From Acidimicrobiia bacterium (GTDB lineage Bacteria; Actinomycetota; Acidimicrobiia; Acidimicrobiales; Bin134): a stretch of 64,000 bases of DNA. The DNA lies in contig JAJEGM010000001.1 in assembly GCA_022819825.1 (NCBI GenBank), forward strand, positions 107,841 through 171,840. Reading direction: 5' to 3'. Positions 49,834-58,697 of the stretch are shown here, piece after piece (the first letter of the stretch is position 1; every line of letters begins with the position of its first letter). The position numbers and the translations under genes were made by a program. The notes beneath the pieces were generated by a model. It worked only from the letters and a program-made list of their open reading frames with translations, was not told the DNA's origin and made no database searches.

Positions 49834-50844
49834 ATGAAAATCGACATGCCGCTATCTGCTGATCTGGCGGGGGTCCGGGATCAGGCCGAGGCCTACCAGG
49901 CCATGGGGGTCGACGGGGTGTTCACCTTCGAGGGTCAGCGCGACGTGTTCTTCCCGCTGCTAGCCGCGGCCCAGCACACCGGCCTCGACCTCTACACCAA
50001 CGTGGCCATCGCCCTGCCCCGCAGTCCGATGCACCTGGCCTACCAGTCGTTCGACCTGCACCGGTTGTCGGACGGTAAGTTCGCCCTGGGCCTGGGATCG
50101 CAGATCAAGCCCCACATCACCAAGCGCTACAGCGCGGTGTGGGACCGCCCGGTGGCCCAGATGCGAGAGCTGATGGCGGCCACCAAGGCCATCTTCGCCC
50201 GGTGGCAGGATGGCGATCCCCTCGACTTCAAGGGCGACTACTACACCTTCACGCTCTCTACCCCGATATTCGAGCCCGAACCGCTGGAGTGGGGGACGCC
50301 CCCCATCTGGGCCGGGGCGCTGGGCCCGAAGATGACCAAGATGGTGGCCGAGACCGCCGACGGCATCCTGCTCCACCCGTTCTGCTCCGAGCGCTTCCTG
50401 CGCACCAAGACGCTGCCCGCGGTGGAAGCAGGGCTAGGCGCAGCCGGGCGCAGCCGAGACGAGTTCACCTTCGGTGTGGGGGTGATCGTCGGGTTGTACG
50501 GAGATGACGCCGACGAGTCGGAGGCTTGGCGGGTGGAACAGCTCTGCCGCTCCAACCTCGGCTTCTACGGCTCCACCCCGGCCTACCGGGTGGTGCTCGA
50601 CGCCCACGGCTGGGGTGAACTCCAAGACGAGCTGAACCGCCTCACCAAACAGGGCCGCTGGGGCGACATCGGCGACGTGTGGGACGACGAGATGGTCCAC
50701 ACCCTCAGCGTCCAGGGCACCCCCTCTGAAGCCGCCGCCGAGATCAAATCCCGCTTCGGCGGCCTCGCCGACCGCATCCACCTCTCCCTCCACGGCGCCC
50801 CCCAACCCCTAGTCGCCGAACTCTTCGCCGCCCTCAAGGGCTGA
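49834..50844 (+). CDS. LLM-class F420-dependent oxidoreductase
   Basis: 336 aa. Begins MKIDMPLSADLAGVRDQAEAYQAMGVDGVFTFEG; shows NVAIALPRSPMHLAYQSFDLHRLSDGKFALGLGSQIKPHITKRY and PPIWAGALGPKMTKMVAETADGILLHPFCSERFL, the pattern of mycobacterial F420-type TIGR03617 proteins. It transfers hydride with F420H2 (or oxidised F420) to an unknown substrate. Its last codons (Ala-Ala-Leu-Lys-Gly-stop) are inside the 25-bp direct repeat that bounds the toxin-antitoxin cassette, so the 3' end may have been rebuilt by that insertion. Confidence 0.87.
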   Translation: MKIDMPLSADLAGVRDQAEAYQAMGVDGVFTFEGQRDVFFPLLAAAQHTGLDLYTNVAIALPRSPMHLAYQSFDLHRLSDGKFALGLGSQIKPHITKRYSAVWDRPVAQMRELMAATKAIFARWQDGDPLDFKGDYYTFTLSTPIFEPEPLEWGTPPIWAGALGPKMTKMVAETADGILLHPFCSERFLRTKTLPAVEAGLGAAGRSRDEFTFGVGVIVGLYGDDADESEAWRVEQLCRSNLGFYGSTPAYRVVLDAHGWGELQDELNRLTKQGRWGDIGDVWDDEMVHTLSVQGTPSEAAAEIKSRFGGLADRIHLSLHGAPQPLVAELFAALKG

Positions 50845-50850
50845 GGGTCA
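50826..50850 (+). repeat. 25-bp direct repeat, left copy, at the edge of the toxin-antitoxin cassette
   Basis: Identical to 51882-51906. It starts CGCCGCCCTC and ends GAGGGTCA. It covers the last codons, the TGA and six following bases of the LLM gene. The two copies are 1,056 bases apart and hold the HTH/PIN pair between them. Confidence 0.9.
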
Positions 50851-50892
50851 ATACTTGCTTTCGTTTCTTGCGTTTGTGGTTAGACTGGTTGC

Positions 50893-51333
50893 ATGGCCAT
50901 CGCGACCACCTCAAGACCCGACGGCGCAGCAGACGCAACGGCGTATTCGGACTTTGCTGAGACCGTCTCCAAGAAGCTGCTCGACGGGGCTTCTCTGCGA
51001 ATCGGTATAAGGGACTCGGAGTGCGAGGTGACCGGAGAGATCGCGCTGGCCATCGTGGACCTTCTCAGAATGGGTCCAAGCGCTCACGCTATAGAGCTTC
51101 AAGCCCTCCCTCCCGTTTTGACCACTGGTCAAGCCGCCGACCTCCTCGACGTCACCCGGCCCACCGTGGTCAAACTCGTAGACGAGGGGAAGTTGCCTGC
51201 GACCCGCGTTGGAACTCACCGACGCATTCCAACTCCAGATCTGCTCGCCTACCGCGAGCGCTGTCGGCACCAGCGCTCGGAACAAATCAGCGAAATCATC
51301 CGTACGTCGCAAGAACTCGGCCTCTATGACTGA
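50893..51333 (+). CDS. Excisionase-type HTH antitoxin
   Basis: 146 aa. The C-terminal half (residues 76-122: LTTGQAADLLDVTRPTVVKLVDEGKLPATRVGTHRRIPTPDLLAYRER) is an excisionase/MerR-like winged HTH of the kind found in antitoxins of PIN toxins. The N-terminal part (1-70) has the segment AIVDLLRMGPSAHAIELQALPP before the HTH. It should bind DNA to autoregulate and bind the toxin. The toxin gene starts six bases downstream. An A/T-rich upstream stretch 50851-50890 (TTGCTTTCGTTTCTTGCGTTTGTGG) contains the probable promoter. Confidence 0.82.
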   Translation: MAIATTSRPDGAADATAYSDFAETVSKKLLDGASLRIGIRDSECEVTGEIALAIVDLLRMGPSAHAIELQALPPVLTTGQAADLLDVTRPTVVKLVDEGKLPATRVGTHRRIPTPDLLAYRERCRHQRSEQISEIIRTSQELGLYD

Positions 51334-51339
51334 GCGCCG

Positions 51340-51900
51340 TTGAGACGCCCCCGCATCTTCCTCGACGCCAACATCCTCGTAGACGCCCAAATCCGAGACA
51401 TCTTCTTCACTATCGCCGAAGCCAGGCTCATCGACCTTCGCTGGAGCGACGAAGTTCTGAACGAGACTCGCAATGTGCTCACCAACCAAAGGGAAATCGA
51501 GCCCTCCCGAGTCGACTACCTCATCTCCACGATCAACGCGGCATTCCCCAAATCGAATGTGGCTGCCGCCAAGATCACACCTCTACCTGTCGCTCTCCCT
51601 GACGCGGACGACCTTCATGTCCTCTCCGCCGCAGTCAACGCCGACTGCGACCTACTCGTTACCAACAACCTTCGCGATTTCCCCGACGGAGTAGTTGCTC
51701 CTTTCGGGCTATCAGTACTCAATGCCGATTCAGCAATTGCGGTGCTCGTCCAGGACTTCTCCGAGCGAATGCCAGCCATCATCAGTCGCCTGCTTTCTGA
51801 ACTGCGCAAGCCCCCGATCAGCGTTCAAGAGTTCCTAGACCGCCTAAAACAGCGAACTCCAAACGCTGCCCAAGCTCTCAGCGCCGCCCTCAAGGGCTGA
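51340..51900 (+). CDS. PIN-domain ribonuclease toxin
   Basis: 186 aa from a TTG start six bases after the antitoxin stop. PIN_3-type features: Asp9 (RIFLDANILVDA), Glu in SDEVLNETRNVL, Asp-rich PDADDLHVLSAAVNADCDLLVTNNLRDFP with the third and fourth acidic residues. It cleaves RNA. The C-terminal residues AALKG match those of the LLM protein because the 3' end is the second copy of the 25-bp direct repeat. Thus the toxin's end is either native or borrowed from the target. Confidence 0.84.
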   Translation: MRRPRIFLDANILVDAQIRDIFFTIAEARLIDLRWSDEVLNETRNVLTNQREIEPSRVDYLISTINAAFPKSNVAAAKITPLPVALPDADDLHVLSAAVNADCDLLVTNNLRDFPDGVVAPFGLSVLNADSAIAVLVQDFSERMPAIISRLLSELRKPPISVQEFLDRLKQRTPNAAQALSAALKG

Positions 51901-51906
51901 GGGTCA
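51882..51906 (+). repeat. 25-bp direct repeat, right copy
   Basis: Perfect copy of 50826-50850, in the same reading frame relative to the stop codon as in the LLM gene. It contains the last codons and TGA of the PIN toxin gene. Confidence 0.9.
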
Positions 51907-51941
51907 GCGGCCAGCTCTCTCGCTAGCGCGTGCGGTGGCGA

Positions 51942-52241
51942 TCAGCCCGGAGGCTGGATGTGGGCTTCTACTCGGTTGGTGGGCTCGTCTATCCAGCCTT
52001 TGGAGTTGGCGTAGGCCAGCATGCCGTCGAACTGAGACTCCCACTTGGCGTCGGCCGCGTCGCCGGCTAGTTCTCGCACGAAGGCGATGTCGATCCACAG
52101 GTGGTTGTCTCGTTCTGAGGCTGCGGCCCGGCCATCGAATGCGGCCACTGCGGCGGCCACGTCGCCGTCCATTGACACATGGAACTCGCGGAAGTTGCCC
52201 GGATCCTCGAGAGTGATGGTGTCGGCGATGGCGATATACAT
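51942..52241 (-). CDS. Small hypothetical protein
   Basis: 99 aa (YIAIADTITLEDPGNFREFHVSMDGDVAAAVAAF...). Acidic, no signal peptide, no membrane helix. The end DGMLAYANSKGWIDEPTNRVEAHIQPPG has no motif that I recognise. Codon usage is like the surrounding genes, and the frame follows the MFS transporter gene by 16 bases on the same strand, so it may be co-transcribed with it. Confidence 0.5.
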   Translation of the reverse strand: MYIAIADTITLEDPGNFREFHVSMDGDVAAAVAAFDGRAAASERDNHLWIDIAFVRELAGDAADAKWESQFDGMLAYANSKGWIDEPTNRVEAHIQPPG

Positions 52242-52257
52242 GCCCTCAGCCTTGCGC

Positions 52258-53637
52258 TTAGCGGGGGCGGGTGTCGATCCGAGCGCTGAAGGGGAGCGAC
52301 ACCAGCGCGGTGATGATCACCATGCCCATGAGCAGGTCGATGGCCTCCGACGCCGAGGCCGCGGTGGTGGCGAAGGTAAGCCCGAGGGCCACGCCGATGG
52401 TGGTGGCCACCCGCTGGGAGGTGAAGTTGATGCCTGAGGCCAAGGAGTGCTGGTCGGGGGGCACGTCCACCACTGCGGCAGCCATCAACGAGGGGAACAC
52501 CATGCCGGTGGCCACCCCGATCACGGTCATGCCGAGCACAAACACCGCCGCGTTGGGCTCATCGCCCAACACCACCCACAGCATGATGGTGCCGCCCACA
52601 TAGATTGCGGTGCCGGGAAGTATGAACATGCGATGGCCGGTGCGGTGGGCGACCCGGCCGATGAGCACCCCGACGACCCCGGCGAACAATGCCAGCGGTG
52701 CCACCGCGAAGCCTCCCTCAATGGGAGTCCACCCCCAAGACCGAATAACGATCACAGTGAAGCCGAAGAACATGCCGAACCACGACGACGCGAAGACCAG
52801 CATGGCCAGGTTGCTCCGGCGGACATTGGGGAAGCGGAACAGCCGCAGCTCCACCAGCGGGTTGGGGTGGTGCCACGTGCGCAGCACGAACAGCCCGAAC
52901 ATCACCAGACCGGCGACGATGCTGCCCACCACCTTCCAGTCCAGCCACCCCCACGGGTCGCTTTGCACGATGCCCAGGGTGACCAAAGCGGTGGCCCCGG
53001 CCACCATCACTCCACCGAGGGGGTCGGGCAGCGCCTTGGTCTCGCCGCTGCGGGACTCCCGGTACACCAGCGGCACCACAATCAGGACGATGAAGCAGAA
53101 GGGGATGTTCAGCCAAAACATCCACTCCCACCCAAACCACTCGATGGCCAAGCCCCCCACCGGAGGGCCGACGGCCGAGGACGTGCCTCCCGCCACCGCC
53201 CAGATGCCAACGGCCAACGGCAGCCGGTTGGCGGGGATCGTGGCCAACAGCAGGGCCACCGCAGCCGTGTTGATGATCGAGGAAGCCACCGCCAGCACCG
53301 CCCGAGCCCCGATCAGCACCGCAACAGAGGGGGCCAGCCCACCCAGCACCGATCCGACCAAGAACAGAAGCGTCCCAACCAGCAGCATCCGCCGGCGGCC
53401 CAGCCGGTCGGCCAGCACACCGGCGGGCACCAGGGTGGCTGCTCCCACGATGGTGAAGATGTTCGTCACCCACGACAGGGTGGGATCGGAGGTGCCGGGA
53501 AACGCCTCGCCGAGGGCCGGGTAGCCCACCGTCATGATCGACAGGCCGATGCCGGTGAGGGAGGCCGCGATCACCAGCGTGGTCAGGCCGATCGCCGGAT
53601 GCCCGGTCACCGGTTGGGGCGCCGCCGCTGCGGTCAC
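52258..53637 (-). CDS. MFS transporter (drug:H+ antiporter-2 type)
   Basis: 459 aa with about 14 hydrophobic segments. The MFS motif A loop is DRLGRRRMLLVGT between TM2 and TM3, and the DHA-type motif C-like stretch AVGPPVGGLAIEWFGWEWMFWLNIPF is present at TM5. The N-terminal segment TTLVIAASLTGIGLSIMTVGYPAL is TM1. It exports or imports a small hydrophobic compound through the cytoplasmic membrane using the proton gradient. No regulator gene is adjacent. The substrate is unknown. Confidence 0.88.
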   Translation of the reverse strand: MTAAAAPQPVTGHPAIGLTTLVIAASLTGIGLSIMTVGYPALGEAFPGTSDPTLSWVTNIFTIVGAATLVPAGVLADRLGRRRMLLVGTLLFLVGSVLGGLAPSVAVLIGARAVLAVASSIINTAAVALLLATIPANRLPLAVGIWAVAGGTSSAVGPPVGGLAIEWFGWEWMFWLNIPFCFIVLIVVPLVYRESRSGETKALPDPLGGVMVAGATALVTLGIVQSDPWGWLDWKVVGSIVAGLVMFGLFVLRTWHHPNPLVELRLFRFPNVRRSNLAMLVFASSWFGMFFGFTVIVIRSWGWTPIEGGFAVAPLALFAGVVGVLIGRVAHRTGHRMFILPGTAIYVGGTIMLWVVLGDEPNAAVFVLGMTVIGVATGMVFPSLMAAAVVDVPPDQHSLASGINFTSQRVATTIGVALGLTFATTAASASEAIDLLMGMVIITALVSLPFSARIDTRPR

Positions 53638-53739
53638 CTAGCGTTTGTGGGCAGGAAGTTCGGCGATGATTTCCTGGGCACGAACGGCCACGCTAGACGA
53701 GGAGCCGACGAGATGAGCAGTAACGAAGAGGGAGGCAAC

Positions 53740-54561
53740 GTGACTGAGGTCCTCGGCGGCGACATCCTGGTGGCCCAAGACGGTGGCGTGCGCACCCTCA
53801 CCTTGAACCGCCCCGACGCCCACAACGCCATCACCCCCGACCAGCGGAACTTTCTGGCCGATGAGTTCGCCCGTATCAGCGAGGACTTGTCGGTTCGGGC
53901 CGTGATTTTCACCGCCAACGGCAAGGGCTTTTGTACTGGGGCCGACCTGAGGGTGGCCCGGCCCGAACGAGTTCAGCCTCCGGATGCTCCCGACCGGGCC
54001 ATCATGGAGGTGGCCCGAGGCATCAAGGTCGGCGCTCAGAAGCTGATATCGGCCATCCTGGACTGCGAGAAGCCGGTGATCGCCGCGGTCAACGGCACCG
54101 CCGCCGGGATGGGGGTACACATGGCGGTGGCCTGTGATCTGGTGATCGCGGCCGAAGGGGTGCGGTTCATCGAGGTATTCGTGCGCCGTGGCCTAGTCCC
54201 CGATGCCGGTGGGGTGTACTTGCTGCCCCGCCTGATCGGCCCCCAGAAGGCCAAGGAGCTGATGTTCTTCGGCGACGACGTGAGCGCAGCCGATGCGGCG
54301 GCCATGGGCCTGATCAACCGGGTGGTGCCTCCCGACGAATTGATGCCCGCGGCCCGGGCCTGGGCCGAGCGGCTGGCCGCCCAGCCCACCAAGAGCCTGA
54401 CCATGAGCAAGCTGCTGGTGAACCGCAGCTTCGAGACCAGCCGCCAGACCATGTTCGAGATGGAATCCTGGGCTCAAGAAGTGCTGATGGCCGGCGAGGA
54501 CGCCGACGAGGGGGTCAACGCCTTCAAGGAGCGGCGGGACCCGAACTGGAAGGGCTGGTAG
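53740..54561 (+). CDS. Enoyl-CoA hydratase/isomerase superfamily protein (isomerase-like active site)
   Basis: 273 aa from the GTG at 53740, preceded by GGGAGG at ideal spacing; an ATG at 53713 with GAGGAG is an alternative. Oxyanion stretches GKGFCTGADLRV and GTAAGMGVHMAVACDL. The two hydratase glutamates are absent (GMGVHMA; FIEVFVRRG). An Asp is present in GLVPDAGG, the position used by delta3-delta2 enoyl-CoA isomerases and PaaG-type enzymes. So double-bond isomerisation is likelier than hydration. It faces the acyl-CoA dehydrogenase pair end to end with the stops adjacent. Confidence 0.82.
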   Translation: MTEVLGGDILVAQDGGVRTLTLNRPDAHNAITPDQRNFLADEFARISEDLSVRAVIFTANGKGFCTGADLRVARPERVQPPDAPDRAIMEVARGIKVGAQKLISAILDCEKPVIAAVNGTAAGMGVHMAVACDLVIAAEGVRFIEVFVRRGLVPDAGGVYLLPRLIGPQKAKELMFFGDDVSAADAAAMGLINRVVPPDELMPAARAWAERLAAQPTKSLTMSKLLVNRSFETSRQTMFEMESWAQEVLMAGEDADEGVNAFKERRDPNWKGW

Positions 54562-55704
54562 CTACCCCGCTCCGGCCAAACCGCGCCCGATGGCAGCCAA
54601 TTGGCGGCTGCCGCCGCCGAGGGTGTTCTCCAGCTGCTTGACCCACAGGAAGTAGCGATGGACGGGGTAGTCAATGTCGGCTCCCATGCCGCCGTGCAGG
54701 TGCTGCGTGGCGTGTACCACCCGCTGGCCAGCATCGGCCGACCACCATTTGGCCACCGCAGCGGCATCGGTGATTTCGGCCGCTGAGCGGCCCTCGTCGA
54801 TGAGCCACGCAGCTTGGAGCAGAGTGACCCGCATGCAGTCGTTGTCGATGTAGCAGTCTGCCGCCCGCATGGCCACCCCCTGGTTGGTGGACAAGGGACG
54901 TCCGAACTGCTCGCGCTCAGACGTGTAGTCCGCAGCCATTGCCGTGGCCTCCTCGCAGCAGCCCATCACCACCGCGGCCACCGCCACCTGGGCCCGTACC
55001 AGGGTCCACTCCACAATCGAACGACCGTCGGCGCCCTCCAGCCTTGCATCATCTCCAACGACCACCGATCGCAGCGTCAGCTCGCCGTGAAGCTCTCGGT
55101 TTGTGGTCTCACTCAGCTCTACTTCCACGCCCGCGGCGTCGAGGCCCACCACGAAAACCGCCAGATCTCCGCCCTCGCCGCCACCGATTACCCGCGCAGG
55201 CACTACCACGGCGTCGGCCACGCCAGCGGCGGGAACCGCCGGCTTAGACCCGGTCAGCTCCCAGTTCCCGTCGTCGCGGCGGGCTGCGGTCACCGACGGA
55301 GAAAGCGCATCGTCAGCCCCCCACTCGGAAAACGCCCCAGTGAGGACCGCCTCTCCAGAAGCCACCGTCCTCAGCCAGCGGTCCCGCAGCGCAGGGGTAC
55401 CGAACTCGGAAATCGGCATGGCCCCCAGTACCAGCGTGGGCCACAGCGGCACCGGCGCCACTCGGCGGCCTTGCTCTCTGAGCACCAATGCGGTCTCGAT
55501 CATGCCGAGACCCAACCCGCCGTGCTCCTCGCCGATGGCCACCCCCAGCAGGTCGGAGGCGGCTAAGGCAGCCCACAGCTCCCGGTCGAATCGATCAGCG
55601 GTGCGCTCCAGCTCGGCCACCCGGTCGGCACCCGCTGAACCGGAGAACACCTGCTCGGCCAGCGCGGCCACCGCCTCCTGCGACTCGCTGAAATCGAAGT
55701 TCAC
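54562..55704 (-). CDS. Acyl-CoA dehydrogenase subunit without catalytic Glu
   Basis: 380 aa from the GTG at 55704, which overlaps the upstream stop (GTGA). N-terminus NFDFSESQEAVAALAEQVF is normal. FAD-site motif is partly altered (TGAFSEWGADDALSPS). Both possible catalytic glutamates are missing: LGGGSRQLAAI at the MCAD position and TLVRAQVAVAA at the LCAD/IVD position. It is therefore probably the non-catalytic partner in a hetero-tetramer (alpha2beta2) with the next gene, as for FadE26-27 or FadE28-29 of steroid degradation. Confidence 0.82.
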   Translation of the reverse strand: MNFDFSESQEAVAALAEQVFSGSAGADRVAELERTADRFDRELWAALAASDLLGVAIGEEHGGLGLGMIETALVLREQGRRVAPVPLWPTLVLGAMPISEFGTPALRDRWLRTVASGEAVLTGAFSEWGADDALSPSVTAARRDDGNWELTGSKPAVPAAGVADAVVVPARVIGGGEGGDLAVFVVGLDAAGVEVELSETTNRELHGELTLRSVVVGDDARLEGADGRSIVEWTLVRAQVAVAAVVMGCCEEATAMAADYTSEREQFGRPLSTNQGVAMRAADCYIDNDCMRVTLLQAAWLIDEGRSAAEITDAAAVAKWWSADAGQRVVHATQHLHGGMGADIDYPVHRYFLWVKQLENTLGGGSRQLAAIGRGLAGAG

Positions 55705-56900
55705 CGCCGACCGCCCCGAGTCATTTTCAGCCCGGTCCAGGCCACAATCTCCCGCTGGACTTCGTTTACCCCGCCGCCGAAGGTGTTGATTTGGGCGGTG
55801 CGAGCCGCAGCCTCCACCCGGCCAGCCAGCAGGGCCCCTGGGCTTCCCTCTCTGAAGTGGGCACCCGCTCCCAGTACTCCCAACAACAAGTGATAGATGT
55901 CGCTCACCGCCTCGGTGCCGTACACCTTCACCGCCGATGCCCGGGCTGGGGTCAGCGAATCGGCGGCCACCGCGGCGGCCATCTGCCAATTGAGCAGCTT
56001 CATGGCCTCGAGCTTGGCGTGGCACCGGGCCAGATCCATCTGCACCCATCCCTGGTCCAGCACCGCAGCCTCGTCCCCGTCGCCAGCCAGCGTTACAGCC
56101 GGAGTGTCGGCCGCCCAAGCCACCACTTCGTCATAAAGCTGGAACGACAGCGCCCCCACCGCGGCCAGCCCCACCCGCTCGTGGTTGAGTTGGCTGGTGA
56201 TGAGCTTCCACCCCTCGTTCTCGGCTCCCACCAGGTTGGCAATCGGCACCCGCACTTCGTCGTAGTAGGTGGCCGTGGTGGTGGCGTTGCCCACGGTGAC
56301 AATCGGGGTATGGGAAAAACCAGGGCTGTCGGTGGGCACAATGATGATGGAGATGCCCTTGTGGTTGGGGGCATCGGGGTTGGTCCGGCAGGCCAGCCAG
56401 ATGTAATCGGCTTCGTTGGCCCCCGAGGTGAATATCTTCTGGCCGCTGATCACCCATTCGTCACCATCTCGTACCGCCCGGGTGGTGAGCGAAGCCAAGT
56501 CGGTGCCCGCCCCCGGCTCGCTGTAGCCGATGGCGAACTGGATCTCGCCGGCCAAGATGCCCGGAAGGTAGGCGGCCTTGTGCTCTTCGGAGCCGTGGGC
56601 CATCAGTGTGGGCCCCACAGTGTTGAGAGTCACAAAGGGCATCGGGCAACCCGACCGCTGGGCCTCGTCGAAGAAGATGAACTGGTCGATGGCCGACCGC
56701 CCCTGGCCGCCATAGGCCTTGGGCCAGCCGATGCCCAGCATGCCGTCGCGCCCCAGTTGGCGGAAGATCTCCAGCCGGACCGGGCTGGTCTCGTGGGCCT
56801 CCATGAGCGCCTCGCGGACCTCATCGGTCATCAGGTCTGCGAAGTACGCCCTTAGCTCAGAGCTGAGGGCGCGCTGGTCGTCTGTGTAGTCGAGATGCAC
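55701..56900 (-). CDS. Acyl-CoA dehydrogenase subunit with candidate catalytic Glu
   Basis: 399 aa. The flavin motif is FAIGYSEPGAGTDLASLTTRA (about residues 122-141). The long-chain-type catalytic base is kept as Glu241 in SQLNHERVGL, while the MCAD-type position reads FGGGVNEVQRE. C-terminal helices contain GQKIFTSGANEADYIWLA and INTFGGGVNEVQREIVAW. It forms a coupled pair (4-base overlap) with the 380-aa partner. The two likely oxidise a bulky side-chain CoA ester and pass electrons to ETF. Confidence 0.85.
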   Translation of the reverse strand: MHLDYTDDQRALSSELRAYFADLMTDEVREALMEAHETSPVRLEIFRQLGRDGMLGIGWPKAYGGQGRSAIDQFIFFDEAQRSGCPMPFVTLNTVGPTLMAHGSEEHKAAYLPGILAGEIQFAIGYSEPGAGTDLASLTTRAVRDGDEWVISGQKIFTSGANEADYIWLACRTNPDAPNHKGISIIIVPTDSPGFSHTPIVTVGNATTTATYYDEVRVPIANLVGAENEGWKLITSQLNHERVGLAAVGALSFQLYDEVVAWAADTPAVTLAGDGDEAAVLDQGWVQMDLARCHAKLEAMKLLNWQMAAAVAADSLTPARASAVKVYGTEAVSDIYHLLLGVLGAGAHFREGSPGALLAGRVEAAARTAQINTFGGGVNEVQREIVAWTGLKMTRGGRR

Positions 56901-56967
56901 CGAGCCGCGACGCTAGCAACGTCGGCGGTGTCGTACCGCCCCGCGGAGCGTCTGATCTGGTTAGGAG

Positions 56968-57339
<372 letters not shown>

Positions 57340-57413
57340 CTATCAGGTCAATACAAACTAGGCAACAACTGGGAAAAACCCGGAAATTTCCTAGATATTG
57401 TGCTTTATGAGTC

Positions 57414-57427
57414 AGTACATTAGTACA
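57414..57427. promoter_or_regulatory. Candidate GntR (YtrA-type) autoregulatory operator
   Basis: AGTACATTAGTACA is a near-perfect inverted repeat (GTAC-ATTA-GTAC). It lies 9 bases upstream of the GntR gene's GTG, in the 129-base region between divergent glnB and gntR. TACAAT (57424-57429) overlaps it and would place transcription start at about the GTG, suggesting a leaderless mRNA. Confidence 0.45.
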
Positions 57428-57435
57428 ATGTCGGT

Positions 57436-57831
57436 GTGCGGATTTGGATAGACGAGAGCTCGCGAATCCCGCCCTATGAGCAGCTTCGGGCCCAGCTCCG
57501 GTTGATGGTGTCGTCGGGGCGGCTCAAGCCCCGTGAGCGGCTGCCGCCCATCCGGTCGCTGGCCACAGAGCTGGGCTTGGCCCCGGGAACGGTGGCTCGG
57601 GCCTATCGCGAACTGGAATGGGAGGGAATCATGGAGGGCCGAGGCCGGGCAGGCACGTTCGTGGTCGACGAGCCCCCGGTGGCGTTCTCGGTGGTGGAAC
57701 GACAACTGGCCGACGCCGCCGAGGCCTTTGCCGCCGAAGCCGATCGTCTGGGTGTGGGCCAACAAGCCGCCTTGTCTGCCTTGGAAACCACCTTTGCCTC
57801 CCGTTCCGAACCCGATCTGGATTCCGGCTAG
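57436..57831 (+). CDS. GntR-family transcriptional regulator, YtrA-like
   Basis: 131 aa from GTG. N-terminal wHTH (residues 1-75: IWIDESSRIPPYEQLRAQLRLMVSSGRLKPRERLPPIRSLATELGLAPGTVARAYRELEWEGIMEGRGRAGTFVVDE) is a clear GntR domain. The C-terminal 50 residues are a short helical tail, the YtrA sub-group form, which normally regulates ABC transporter genes. No transporter gene is adjacent. The predicted operator overlaps its own promoter. Confidence 0.9.
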   Translation: MRIWIDESSRIPPYEQLRAQLRLMVSSGRLKPRERLPPIRSLATELGLAPGTVARAYRELEWEGIMEGRGRAGTFVVDEPPVAFSVVERQLADAAEAFAAEADRLGVGQQAALSALETTFASRSEPDLDSG

Positions 57832-57853
57832 CACCCCCTCGACCAGGGTTCGC

Positions 57854-58636
57854 TCAGCCCAACACCACCGAGGGGTCGGGCACCAGGTCGCGGGCCAGCC
57901 ACTGGAACATCCGCCAGCCGTTGTCCTCCGAGAACAGCGAAGCCTCGACTTCTTTGGCCGCCTCCTCGCTGATGGCCTTGGCACCAGGAGCCTTCACGTG
58001 CACCTCGGCCACCCGCTCTGCGGCCACGAACCACCCCACCGCTTCGCCCGGTGACCGCCCTCCGGTGAGCAGCCCGTGGTTGCGGAGAATGCACACCCGG
58101 CTGGGACCCATGGTCTGGGCGATGGCCTCGCCGCCATCCACATCGTTCACCTCGAGGTTGTCCCCGTCGTAGAGCGATTGGTCGAACACGAAGGCACACG
58201 ACTCCTGGCTGATGGCCCGAAACGGCTCGACGTTGGCCGACCACGGCGTGCCATAGGGAGTGTGGGTGTGGGCAGCCGACGCCAGATCGGGACGGGCATT
58301 CAAAATCGGCCAATGGATGTAGTAGGCCGCGAAATTGACTCCGTTTTCGAGAGGACCGGACACGCCCTGGCCGTCGGGGCCCACCAGGGCGAGGTTGTCG
58401 ACGGTGGCATCGCCGAAACGGATGCCGTAGCCCAGCACCCAGAAGTGGTCGGTGAGGATCGGGTCTCGGGCGGTGATGTGTCCGTCGCCAGTCTGTCCCC
58501 AGCGCATGGCGGCAAAAATGCGATAGCCGATGGCCGCCTCCCATTTGCGGAGCAGGCGCAGCTCCTCAAGGTCGGTAACCACAGGAGGGGCAGCGTCATA
58601 GGTAACGCCCGGATACCGGTCCAGCACCAAGGCCAT
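57854..58636 (-). CDS. Class II aldolase/adducin-family protein
   Basis: 260 aa from the ATG at 58636; a TTG at 58657 would add seven residues. Zinc ligands are His-x-His in HTHTPYGTPWS and a later His in LRNHGLLTGG. Catalytic acidic residues lie near the N-terminal half (GDGHITARDP). Related enzymes include fuculose-phosphate aldolase and DHAP-independent decarboxylases. The substrate is unknown. It is convergent with gntR (23-base gap) and divergent from the nitroreductase gene. Confidence 0.85.
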   Translation of the reverse strand: MALVLDRYPGVTYDAAPPVVTDLEELRLLRKWEAAIGYRIFAAMRWGQTGDGHITARDPILTDHFWVLGYGIRFGDATVDNLALVGPDGQGVSGPLENGVNFAAYYIHWPILNARPDLASAAHTHTPYGTPWSANVEPFRAISQESCAFVFDQSLYDGDNLEVNDVDGGEAIAQTMGPSRVCILRNHGLLTGGRSPGEAVGWFVAAERVAEVHVKAPGAKAISEEAAKEVEASLFSEDNGWRMFQWLARDLVPDPSVVLG

Positions 58637-58697
58637 GGCCGAATGATACTTGCGCAATGAGCGGATGAATACCCCTTGGACTGACTAGAACTGTGGC

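Noticed and set aside
52447..53739. Plus-strand frame extending the crotonase-fold gene far upstream
   Set aside because: It is antisense to the MFS transporter and gives His/Gln-rich nonsense. Strong RBS and family start support 53740.
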